Below, in pieces: positions 35,257-46,333 of a DNA stretch of 64,000 nucleotides. Under the pieces are notes generated by a model. The model was not told the DNA's origin. It saw only the letters and a program-made list of their open reading frames with translations, and made no database searches. Position 1 is the first letter of the stretch. Each line of letters starts with the position of its first letter. The stretch covers positions 5,146,001 through 5,210,000 of the forward strand of contig JAHRBC010000001.1 in assembly GCA_022702545.1 (NCBI GenBank), in the 5' to 3' direction. The stretch comes from Phycomyces nitens (lineage: Eukaryota > Mucoromycota > Mucoromycetes > Mucorales > Phycomycetaceae). The position numbers were made by a program, and so were the translations under genes.

Positions 35257-37423
35257 ATGCCTTCATCTGCCGTAGCAAGAAGATCTCTCAACATGCACCA
35301 AATCAAATGTGTATTCGACAAGATACTGACTCTCCTCGAGAGGATATCAGAAGAAACCTTTTGGGAAGGACTAATTGGCCCACGACTTGCAAATCTTGGA
35401 AAACGCTACTTTGGAAACGATTTTGTAATGCTCAGTGTCATATTCTATATCACACGTAAGCCAACCATCTTTACCCACCCACAAACCATCTAATGCCTTG
35501 AATTTTCCTTAGCAATCCTCCGCACACGGTGGGATGAGTTAGTAGAGCGTCTACTCAGAAATAGAAACGACCCAAAGTACGTATCAGTCGAGATCCGGCC
35601 TTCAGACAATATCTATTCCGCAATAGCATATTTCATCAACCGTAATACAAAGTCTGTTCCTGGCCTGAAAGAGGCTGTGGCTGGCTATGAGCCTGAAGAA
35701 GTCCAGACCTCTGACTCTCCTGTTGTCAAGACCCTTCCAAAGGTTGGCTTTTATCCTTGTAAGTCAGAGAAAAGCAAAATGTTTTGAGCCTTATAATTAA
35801 CCCAATCTATTTATTGCAGTGGTGAATACTTCTGCGGAAATCGAGTACAAAGGCCACATTTTGCATGTAGCTCGCCGAACAGACGATGATAGCAGCACTA
35901 GCCATCACAGATCAAGAACCGAATATATCTCCATCTCGTAAGTCGTTTTTTCTTTTTTCTTTTTTTTACTGCGGCTGAGCTCTGAGTCTCATACAATTTG
36001 TGTATAGTATGGAAGATGAAGATTTGAACTTGCTAAAGCAGTTTATGCAAGAGTGGGCTGACCAGTACAATGAACAGGATGGAGATAATGTAAGTAAATG
36101 TTATTTTAAGATGCCAATAGATATATATTGTACACATCTTAACCCACACCTGCTCATAGGTCACAATCTATAAATACAATGGCTATTCTTGGGAGTGTAT
36201 GAAGACAATCGAGCCCCGTGGATTTGAGACAGTCAATTTGAAGCCCGGATTGAAGGAGAAGGTCGTAAATGACATGGAAATCTTCCGTCATCGTCGCAAG
36301 TGGTATAAGACCAGAGGTATTCCATACCGTCGTGGTTACCTTTTGTATGGTCCTCCTGGTACTGGCAAGACCTCTCTTATCCAAGCACTTGCTGTAAGTC
36401 TAAATTATTATGGCCAGTTGGCTGCCAAACAGTATATTGATAATATTTGTCTATTGCAGAGTAAATTGGGTATGAACGTTGCCGTAGTCAGTCTTCTGGA
36501 AGTTCATGGTGATAGCGAGTTCACTGATATGCTGGCCGATGCACCCTCAAACTCATTATTGGTTATTGAAGATCTTGACCACTACATGGGTAGCACAGAA
36601 GGTGGCAGATTGACCATGTCCGGCATGCTCAATGCGCTTGACGGTATACAGGGTCAAGAGGGAGCGAGTAAGTATTGGATGCTCTTGATCAATATACAGC
36701 CAAATCTCATGTTTCAATGTTTCAATAGTGATCTTTATGACCTGCAATGACTTTAACAAGATCCAGCCCGCATTACTGCGACCAGGCCGAATGGATGTCA
36801 AGTTGAAGCTTGACTATGCAGTCCGTGAACAAGTCGTTGATATGTTCTGGCGCTTCTTTGGACACGATTACGATACATTCGATATGATTGTTGGCAAGAG
36901 AAGAGATTATCTGGCAACAATCTGTGACAACTTTGCCGACTCCATCCCAGCTGATGAAGTTACTACAGCAGAGCTCCAGAGTTACTTTATCACTCTTATC
37001 ATGGAGTCTAGCTCAGATGAGAATCCAGACAGCATCTTTACCGACCTTATCACTGGTATTCCCGACTTCCTTTCAAAGATCAAGGTTGACCGTGAGCAGG
37101 CAGCCGAGCATGCCAGGATGAAGCTCAACTCTACTGCCTCTACAGTGGTTGAAGAAGAGACATCGGCAACAGAGGCCGAGGAAGAATCCACAGAGGCCGA
37201 GGAAGAAGAAAAGACCAAGGAGGAAGAAAAGAAGATCAATGATGAAGAAAAGACCAAGGATGAAGAAAAGAAGGTCAAGAGTAAAGAAAAGACCAAGGAT
37301 GAAGAAAAGAAGGTCAAGAGTAAAGAAAAGACCAAGGAGGAAGAAAAGATTGCCTTTGCAAAAAAGATTGAATCAGTTCTTGATGACGTAGTTAAAGAGG
37401 TGGAAGCAGTTAAAGTAGCATAA
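35257..37423 (+). CDS. BCS1-like AAA ATPase, paralogue A
   Basis: Join 35257-35455, 35513-35758, 35820-35937, 36008-36089, 36160-36393, 36460-36667, 36729-37423, giving 593 residues. The N-terminal BCS1 region has one hydrophobic segment (MLSVIFYITPIL) and IVYKYNGYSWE-type strand sequence. The AAA module starts near 240: Walker [13 protein letters not shown] (about 279-290), Walker B LLVIEDLDH, sensor 1 FMTCND, and Arg-finger region [18 protein letters not shown]1 proper is a mitochondrial inner-membrane translocase for the Rieske protein. Fungi carry extra BCS1-like copies of unknown role, and this copy lacks a clear presequence, so I do not assign the Rieske role. The tail (37211-37350) repeats a 13-residue Lys/Glu unit about four times. 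Intron 5 falls just after Walker A. A poly(A) signal lies at 37461-37466. Confidence 0.88.
37211..37350 (+). repeat. 39-bp tandem repeat encoding a charged tail
   Basis: Period 39 nt (13 residues, KTKDEEKKVKSKE) starting at 37211, 37250, 37289 and a partial copy at 37328. The central two copies are nearly identical in DNA, pointing to recent expansion. Confidence 0.85.
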
Positions 37424-38048
37424 AATATTTGTATTTATTTTTATTTTTTTAATTTTTTTCAATAAAACCCATAGACTTTGTACATTTCTTTTTTGGTTGC
37501 TATTTTTGTACACTTCTTTAACGTTAATCGAGAAGAAGTATTTGCGATCTCTTTGTGTTCATTTGGTTCTCTTTATGTGTAAATGTGTATACTTTTTTTC
37601 TTTAAACAAAAAAATGTATATACACATTTATATGTATGTGAATATATGATTATTTGAATGCACGTTGTATCAACAACGGGGTGGTCTCCCTTTTTTGGCA
37701 TCGAAATCCAGTAATGAGAGGACGGGTCGGGCTCCCCCTTTCTCTTTCTTTCTTTTCTTTTGTCTCAATATCTTTGCCTTTGAAGCCCTTTTTATACATA
37801 AAAAGCCCTTGTCTTCACCAAAAGAAGCCAAAAAAAGAAAGAAAGCTTCCCCCCCTTTTTTTAAAAAAAAAAACAAAAAAAACAAAAAAGGCCCAAAAAA
37901 TCTGTCCCTTTTCTGCACCTTTACCATCAGCTAATTCTGCACTTTACAAAGTTGCTGACAAAAGTGATTCATTCGTCCGCTCCTTAATCTCTTTCTCCTT
38001 CTCTTCCTCATTCTTTCATCTCATATACATAGATATAATTATATTTAT
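37424..38048. other. BCS1-A 3' flank and Rap-GAP promoter
   Basis: The poly(A) signal of BCS1-A is followed by long A-rich tracts (about 37858-37888) and a CT-rich leader reaching the Rap-GAP ATG. No gene is seen. Confidence 0.55.
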
Positions 38049-41000
38049 ATGCTGTCTGCTCAAGATCATGGTAGGACCTACGGTTCATCTCATGCCAACT
38101 ACGACCCAAAGAACGACTATCCCCAACGACACTCTATCGACAGCTCTCTAGAGAATGATGAGGGAGAGACGAGCGATGACACCAAAACCACCCTTGACAC
38201 TGGATACGCTCGCTTTCAACAGATCCACAATGCTGAACAACGACACCGAGACACCGGTGGAAATTCCACTCAATACCAACCACAGAGCCCACGCGTGAGT
38301 AGCTTTGGTATACGACAGGAATCTCCTCGCCTCTCATCCATCGACTCATTCCATGACACCTTTCCTCGACGCATCACCCGCAGACCATCGAATGACTCGC
38401 TACGGTCCAACATGTCAACCACGAGTTCGATCTTTAGTACTGCGAGTCGAATCAGTAAATTGCCCAACGTGGTCAAATCCTCGTTGGTATCTGTAAAAGA
38501 TTTTGTTATCAAATCAGGTAGTCAGCGAGCAAGACACAAAGATTCTCGCCATATTCAAGCCCGTCTTGAGCCAACCATCCCAACCTCTTCATATCACCCT
38601 ACAGACCGCGAATCCTTTTCTACGCGCCTACGCCGACGAACACCCAGCGCAATGAATCTGGCCGGGATGTTCTCTCGGCCGCCCGAAGACGAACTTCTGG
38701 ACGTAGACAGGTCGCTGGGCGACTTGAATCTAAACGCCTCCACGAGTTATTCGGTACTTGAACTCAAAGATGGTCGCGCAAACACGAGTTTGCTGAATAC
38801 GAGACAATCCAGAACAACAAATACGTTCTCAAAACGGAGGAACAGCATGGCATCAGATCCAGCAGTACGGTTACTTAAAAAAGAAGAAAAAAGCCCATCT
38901 AGAAGAGTGTCTGTGATTAATGAGGAAAAGGGGGAACCACACACTCTCGGGTTCAGCGACGAGATCGTCAGGATAATGGAGCAGGACGGTGCTGGTCTTG
39001 ATCCAGTGGTTGGCAGCAGCAGCAGCCAATCGAGTGCTGTGGGGAAACTGCTGTTTGGGGAGGAAATTGAGAACATGGCCTTCTTTGAACAAGAGCTAGG
39101 AGAAGGCTCAGCATCATCAAGTATGATCTCATTTGGCAATTTCGACAGTATCGATCAGTATTCATCAGATACAAAGAGTGACCACATTGTCACCTCAAAA
39201 CCCTCTCTCCAAGATATTGTCTGGAGCCGCCAGCGTACAAAATCATGTCAAGATAAGATACCTTCCTTACGCCAGCTTGCCCAAGGACAGTATCCTCCAC
39301 CCACCGCCCCCACACTTGAATCCTCACCCTCCCTCACACCCACAACCTCTGTCGATTCTGGCTCGAGTCGGCCCCGGATCGACTTTTTTAACCCGACCCT
39401 ACTTGTAGCCACCACTCTCACTGCTCTCCATAGTAAACTTATCAACGCATGCGACCAGACACTTGCTTCTGTCGTACTCGCACCTGTACCCTCGGCTGGT
39501 TCCAGGGCTTCTGTAATCTTCCCAGACGAGGCACTTCAGGCCATTGCTGTCGATCTGCGCAAGATGTCTGACATGGTAGAGTGGGACCAGTATGGACCTC
39601 TGTCTCGGAAGAGCATATCTTCCTTTTTTACCCTCCTTGATTCTCAACTGGCCGATGGGCGTGCACTTGGCACTGGCACCAGCACCGAGAATCTAAAGGT
39701 CCGAGACCGACTAAAGAAAGAGGCTGAAACCAATCAGGCCGTCACAAAGACGGTCAAGGATATTGTGTCGTCTATAAAGCAAATGTCGAACCAGTGTATT
39801 AGCCAATATCACAAGATATTTGAAAAGGCCATGGTGATCCCTTGCAAGGGTTACAAGATCGAAGGCAGTAATAGGTTTGGCATCGAACCTGTTGATACAC
39901 CATGCCAGGATTACGACCAATCACAAGTCGAGCACATGGACTGGGATGTGTGCTGGTTCCGATCACACTTTGTTGGGACTGACTATTCTACATTTTGTGG
40001 CTACATGGAGGATGGGGAGCCGGTTTTGATTACGGCCATATGCGACACCAACAAGGCGCCGGAAGACACCCAGGATGCTGGGCCTCAGAGACAGTATCGA
40101 GTGATCATTAGGACAAAGCAGGTAAAAAAAGAAAAAGCTAAAACTGACCTTGTTAATTAGATTGATATAAATAATATCATTAGAGTCCCGACACCCGGAA
40201 GATCTTGCCAGATTCGTTTTTACTCAATGCACCTTTGGATGCCGGAACTCTAGAGATCCAGCCCGAAACTATCCATGACACCACTTGGAAGGGTGTGATT
40301 GAGATGTCTTTTGACGTGCCTTTCAACAGACTGGGCAAGATCGATGCTGATGTCATGCAGTCGAGTGGAATTGAGGAAGAGATCCTGAAACTCGACGAGG
40401 ATTCAGTAAGCCTTGGCCAATTAACTACCCTGGCTTACCCTTTTTTTACCTTAGATCCACAAGCGGTACAAGTTTGGTGTGCTGTATGTAAAGGAGGGCC
40501 AGACAAAGGAAGAAGATTGGTTTTCAAATCAACACGATTCAGAGAAATTCGACCGCTTTCTCCATATTATCGGACAACGGGTCGAATTGCAGGGATATAC
40601 AGGATGGGCTGCTGGGTTGGACACAAAGAGTAAGTCTGTGCACCTTGTGGTTTGTGAATACAAACAAGATGAAAGAAAGAGAGAGAAAGAAAGAGAAAAA
40701 AAGGGGAACCTCCTTGACAAATGTATATACGCTTTCCCCCCCTTTATTCTTCACTTTAGGCGGTGACTCCGGTGAACATACTTACACGGACATTTGGAAT
40801 GACAACGTCCTGGCATACCACGTGTCAACCCTTATACCCTCAAAGCCTGGCGATAAACAGCAGATTCAAAGAAAGAGACATATTGGGAATGGTAAGATCA
40901 ATAGAATGCAAGGGGGAGAGGGAGAGGGGAGAAAAGGAGGCTGTTAATATGTTTGATAAGAATATTTGGGCTAACTATACAATAAAAGACATTGTCTGTA

Positions 41001-42131
41001 TTGTTTTCGCAGAAGGACGACAGCCATTTAACCCTGCAGCGATCAAGTCACAGTTCTTACATGCATTTATTGTCGTGCACGAAGAAGAGTGGAATGGAAA
41101 GATTGGTTGGAGGTATGCAAGGAGAAAATATAGTGAGGGGCGGCCCTAAAAGCATAAACAGAGAAACAAGGGGTAAATGTATAGAGTACTGATTGATGAC
41201 TGAATTATCACCATTAAATGGGCTTTAGAGTGGAAGTGGCCACGGTGGAAGATGTACCAGAATTTGGTCCTAGTCTGCCTGTCGGTGGCTTTTTTTATGA
41301 GCAGTCTGACCTAAGAGCATTCATATTGGCAAAATGTAATAACCATAACCATAACCATAATTCCTTTCTTTCTATTAACCCACAAATTCTGACAAGTGAT
41401 TAATGCCGAATATGCCGCCCTGAAATCACCAAAGTTTGCACAGCCAATGGCCCGTGCACGCGAAGGCATCCTTTCCGGTATTGTGGAACGGGGGTGCAAA
41501 GTTTCTTATGAGCCCAAGATGACAACTACTGGAAAACACAACAAATCCCCCTCGACTGCGTCTGACAAGAGCTCTCGTAGCTCCAAGAGTCTAAAAGAGT
41601 CGATTGAGCTGACCCCAGCCCCATCTCGATCTAGTATGATCAAGGAGTTCTCAGAGGGAATAGCCGGTTTAGGCCGACGACGTAGTACACAGGAATTGGC
41701 AGAAGTGAAGCCAAAACAACAAAAACCAAAAGCACGCAAGACAAAGGGCCCCAAGACAGAAGGTTAGAAATATAATATAATATAAAATAAATAAATAAAT
41801 AAATGTACCATACTAAGTTTAATCTAGTAATGTCTTCGAAGCGGAGTCGTTCAGAGCTGGACCTCGTTCATGTACCTCCACAACCAAGTACTTCTGCAAA
41901 TCTAAGTACTAGCGCAAATCTAAGCACCTCTCGATCCAGTGGAGCTGTAGTGCAGTCATCATTGAGTAAAAAAGAAGGTAAATTGAATTGAGTACCATTA
42001 AAGAGATTGATATTCATTTTCATGATTTAGAGCGCGGAATTAAACTCAGGGTAGAAAACCTCCTTACTACTACGTTTTCGAGCCTGGGTGTTCGTCGTAC
42101 TCCTGCAACCGAAGAGAATCCGGCTTCTTGA
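38049..42131 (+). CDS. Rap/Ran-GAP domain protein
   Basis: Join 38049-40121, 40184-40405, 40455-40629, 40760-40891, 40989-41112, 41229-41335, 41397-41762, 41828-41977, 42031-42131, giving 1149 residues. Residues 1-480 are Ser/Arg-rich and probably disordered. A Rap-GAP-type dimerisation/catalytic region runs from about 600 to 960: WFRSHFVGTDYSTFCGYME, KRYKFGVLYVKEGQT, DSGEHTYTDIWND, ISTLIPS-type sequence (HVSTLIPSKPGDKQ), and RKRHIGNDIVCIVF, where N867 is the expected Asn thumb replacing an Arg finger. FLHAFIVVHEEEW and INAEYAALKSPKFAQPMARA close the domain. It should stimulate GTP hydrolysis on a Rap/Rsr1-like GTPase acting in polarity or adhesion. The tail is Ser/Lys-rich with a tandem STSANL repeat. 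Eight introns, all in frame. Confidence 0.9.
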
Positions 42132-43494
42132 AATGCAAATTTGCTCTCTCTCTCTCTCTCTTTTATTATTAGTATTAGTATCAGTATTATTATTATTAGT
42201 AGTAGTATTATTTATTGCCCATACCCCCTTTCTACATCCCTCACCTTCATCCTTTGCTCAATCTCACTCAATTTTTTTTATCTAGAAAACATTTTTTTTG
42301 TTTGTTTAATGAATTTCACCCTTTTCCTTTCGATCTTTTGTCTTTCTTAATATTTACAGTGTCTATTTTCTTTACATTCACATTATGTGTATAAATATAT
42401 ATATATATATAAATATATATATATATGTATGTATGTATATATGTATATATATATGTATGTATGTATATATGTATGTATATTCTGATAATGACTTGCAAAT
42501 TATTATTGCTATATATACATGTATAAAAATAAGTAAAATACATAATCATACGGTATATTTCGGTTGATTGAAAGGTGACAAACATATATACATGTAAATA
42601 TATACTCAAACGCACAGACAGAAAAAAATATATATACAGATATAATTATTATAAAATAATACATGTATATATAATTTATATCTAATTTACAATACTAATA
42701 ATAAAAAAAAGAATAAAATGATGCACATACCTCAGCACTCAGAAGCATTTCTAATCATCTTTTTTGGACAGCAATCTACAAATAAGAAAGGCATTGGATT
42801 TATCCTTTGCATTCACAAACACCTTTTACATTGTATCTTTGATGGCCAAAACCTCTCCTTGTTTTCAAGTTTATCTCAAGAGATGCCTTTTCAGCCAATT
42901 CAGCATGTACAGGACTAGCATGCTTTTGAGATTCCAGAATTGAAACAGCATACACAGAGTTTCTGTTGTGTGTTTAATGTTGCTATTGGAAAGAGAATAT
43001 AGGAAATATGTAAGTGGGTATGCAAATAGATGCGCATAACAAAAGGCTTGATGAATAAGGGGATATGATATATAACAATAGGTCACCCTGTATTTCATAT
43101 ATATACATAGTATTTTCCCTTCTAATAGTTCCTTTTTGTCATGCCGTATGAATTAATAAAGTAAATAAAGAGGATCATTCTTTCGGGTAGATCCGTACCC
43201 TTTATATATATATATCTTTAATCTTGTTTGTTTGGCTTCTTTACCTGATTGTAGTCACTACAAAAATTCCACTTGCAAAAAAGAAAAAGAAAAAGACTTT
43301 ATATATGTATATGTATATGTATATATAAATATATGTATATATTTTTGCCGCCTAATTTCATACTACGTTGAGTTCGATTTCTCATATTTTCTATTACTTT
43401 ACCCCTATATTTCTTTATTTTATTTTATTCGACCTTTTCATTCCAGAAAACTACCTCTTCTTCTTCTTATTTTCAAGCCTTCACCACTCGATCG
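42132..43494. other. Spacer between Rap-GAP and H2C2 gene
   Basis: 1.36 kb, AT-rich. It contains a TC run (42145-42160), TTA/GTA runs and a TA/TATG microsatellite block (about 42387-42482). The last 100 bases before 43495 are CT-rich leader. No gene is supported. Confidence 0.55.
42387..42482. repeat. TA and TATG microsatellite block
   Basis: Alternating TA runs and TATG units about 95 bp long, in the 3' flank of the Rap-GAP gene; similar blocks recur at 23642, 26338 and 45406. Confidence 0.8.
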
Positions 43495-45248
43495 ATGAAT
43501 TCTCAATTACAACATCTCACAAGCGGTCAAATCTTACAAGACTATCACAACCAGGAGCCAAATTACTATGCTTTCCTCAAGCAAAAACCATCCCTTAAAC
43601 ACAACCCAACCGCTACTGCTGCCGCGATAGCCACTGTTGCAGCAGCTGTAGCAACAGCAGCCTCAAACACATCTACACCAACCAGGGCTATCCAATCTGA
43701 CCTCCCATTCTATTATTCTCACCATTCGACAGCACCTGTTCTCAACGATCAAGAACAATATCCTTCTTTTAAGGAATTTGATAATATTGTCCAAGAGTAT
43801 CTCCAAAATCTATCCTCAAAAAAGCGTGACAAGGCTCTTGTCGATCAGCATCGATACTCACTCATTCTCCAGGTGCTCAAGGATCCAAGAAACACTGCCA
43901 TATCCACTGCCCAATTCAGATTCTGGGTTAAAAAGATGTTCCAGCTCGCCCCCACAAATTCCATGGATGTAGTCTGTCACGATAACAAACCGGTAGCCAT
44001 GCGTGAACAGATCTACAGTATCCTAGTACGTGCACATCGTGAGGCCCATCACGGAGGCAGAGACAAGACATCAGCCCTGGTAAGCTTCTTATGCATCTCC
44101 CTTGATTTTGTTTTATTTTAATCACTGGCACTTTTAAGGTTCGAAGACGCTACTCATGGATCCCTAAGGAGCTCATCGCCCGTTTTGTTAGACAGTGTCC
44201 TTTTTGCATTTCGAGACGCAATGGCTGCACTAGCCCAACCATGAATGGTATCCCAAAGTCACCACAGGCCCAGATCGATCAGACATGCTCCCCTGCGCTA
44301 CCCTGCCTCACCTCCATAGATACAAAACCATCGATCAGCACAAGTATGGATTATTCAGTGGACACAAAGCCATTTGAGGACGTGTCATGTTCTGAGCCAC
44401 TGTGGCAACAAGATCCCGCTTATTATTACCAACCACCACCACCAGCCACTGCCCACTCAAATCCCAGGATGTATATGTCCATGGCTGCTGCCGTAGCCAC
44501 AACTGCTGCTGCGGCTGCCGTAGCATCTTCGTCGACCTTTATCGGTGGCCCTCCTACACCGTCCTCTCCCTTTGATGCTTCGTTTTATTATTCCCAGCAA
44601 AACAATAGTGGAATGGAGTTTTTATCGTCATCTTTTGGCGGTAACTATTATCTCAACGATTCCCAAACGGCACCGTATTCAATTCTAGACCGGCGGCCAA
44701 GTCATAACCCATCGGATATTAGCTACACAGACACACTTGAAGACTATCACTCCTCATCTGAATCCTCATGCTCTTCTCTAGTCATCCTGCCGGCTTCAAA
44801 TGACCAGCAAGCCCAACTCACACAGCACCAGCAGCTCCAGGCCCTGTCTGTACTCTCCTATGCGTCCTCGCCGCCGTCGTCTGAGCCATCTCTTAGTGCC
44901 TCTCCACAAAACTCATCCAGCGACCAATCTGGTCACCGTATAAAAGGCGAGGAGTTTAATCGTGATACACGACATCCTGCTCTCCTGGCAAATCCCCCTG
45001 TAGGTGTACCGACAAGCCAATCAGGCTACAATAATGGCACATTGTTCTTGGCTTCTGCAAATTCAACGTTTTATTCACCGCCTTCTCCAGAATGCTCAGA
45101 GTCGTCTTCTCCCCCCACTTCTCCCACGGACGGCCCTTCACCCCCTCCTTCTGCTTATTCGTTTGTACCCCTCTCACACCCATCGACAGGAAGTGGAGCT
45201 ACAATCCAGAACCAAATGGATCTGTTGTCTCATCACCGACTCATTTAA
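43495..45248 (+). CDS. Protein with integrase-type H2C2 zinc domain and disordered tail
   Basis: Join 43495-44079, 44139-45248, giving 564 residues. Residues about 178-222 match the HHCC zinc-binding module found at the front of retroviral and LTR-retrotransposon integrases: RAHREAHHGGRDKTSALV, then RRYSWIPKELIARFVRQCPFC, giving H-x3-H and C-x2-C. Upstream (about 90-150) is a helical segment, EFDNIVQEYLQNLSSKKRD. No RNase H-fold DDE core, reverse transcriptase or protease follows. Instead there is a 340-residue Ser/Pro/Gln/Ala-rich tail with poly-Ala and Ser clusters, as in transcription regulators. The single intron falls inside the zinc module. I infer a host regulatory protein with a co-opted or shared zinc fold, probably DNA-binding; the target is unknown. 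Confidence 0.7.
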
Positions 45249-45356
45249 AAAGAAGAAGAAAAGAAGAAGAAGAAAAAAACCTATCAAAAAAAAAGGAAAT
45301 ATTTCATGTTTACCACATTGCTCTTTCTTTATTTTATTTTCTATTATACATATACA

Positions 45357-45466
45357 CACCCACCCACCCACTCACCCACTCACCCACCCACACAGACAGA
45401 CAGGCATATATATATATATATGTGTGTATGTGTGTATGTGTGTATGTGTGTGTATGTGTGTGTGAG
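45357..45466. repeat. Compound microsatellite CCCA/CTCA, TA, TGTA/TG
   Basis: Successive short-period arrays with strand-asymmetric composition: C-rich first, then TA, then TG. Confidence 0.8.
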
Positions 45467-45775
45467 TTATTTTTTTTAAATGTTGCATGCTGTCAGCACT
45501 GGCTCTGACTATGCAAACCTGATTCCTTTTTTTTTCTTTCAAGTGATTTTATTATATAGTTGTCCCTGCATTTATAGTTTTCCTTTGTTGATGTTTTCTC
45601 TATCTATCTTTGTTTGGTTTGCTCATATATATATATTTATATATATATATATATATTTACACATATCCCTATACGCCCTTTATCTTTCTATTTGTATGTC
45701 TCTTTCTTTTTCTTTGCCTTTCCATCTATTTCTATCTATATATCTATTATATCTATACCTCTCTATATATATTTA

Positions 45776-45816
45776 TATACATACATACATACGTACATAC
45801 ATACATACATACATAT
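45776..45816. repeat. ATAC tetranucleotide array
   Basis: About ten ATAC units with one G substitution (ACGT), in the same convergent spacer. Confidence 0.8.
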
Positions 45817-46333
45817 ATTGCCTTGAACTTTGATCATTAAGCAATAATATTAATACTAATTCTTTCTATATATATATGTATTATAGTATACATCTAAACA
45901 TATTTTGCCTGTGTATGCTAAAGAAATGATTGTGAGAAATGTAGATAATTTGTCAAGTAGGTGAGGGATTAACAGCAACAAGAAAACTTAAAAAACAAAA
46001 AAAAGGATGCTTGGGATAAATCAAACTATAGATTGTCAATTGGAAAAATTAAAAATGTATATATTTATATATATTTGTTTTTTTTTCTCGCTCAAAATGG
46101 CACAAAAGTATCATAATCTTCCATCAATGTATCTGTCATTGGATCTCTGAAAGACATTTCCTTGATTTAGTGCTTGACAATCCTAAACTGCCGACAAACA
46201 TCAGGGGGATATTACTGGAAATTAAATAGCCGATTAAATCATATGGCGGAGTGTAAATAATGATGTACAAAGTTTTTTTAATGCTTATAAAACTAATCTA
46301 AGTATTCGTTTTATGCTTTTTTGATGCACTATC

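Larger units (their letters stand above)
45249..46333. other. Convergent spacer rich in microsatellites
   Basis: Lies between the stop codons of the H2C2 gene and BCS1-like B. GAA/AAG run (45250-45285), CCCA/CTCA array (about 45357-45392), TA then TG arrays (45406-45466), TATA runs (45628-45657) and an ATAC array (about 45776-45816). ORFs here are repeat translations. Confidence 0.65.

Noticed and set aside
45480..45840. Overlapping Tyr/Ile/His-rich ORFs
   Set aside because: Translations of TATA and ATAC microsatellites with no leader or family features.
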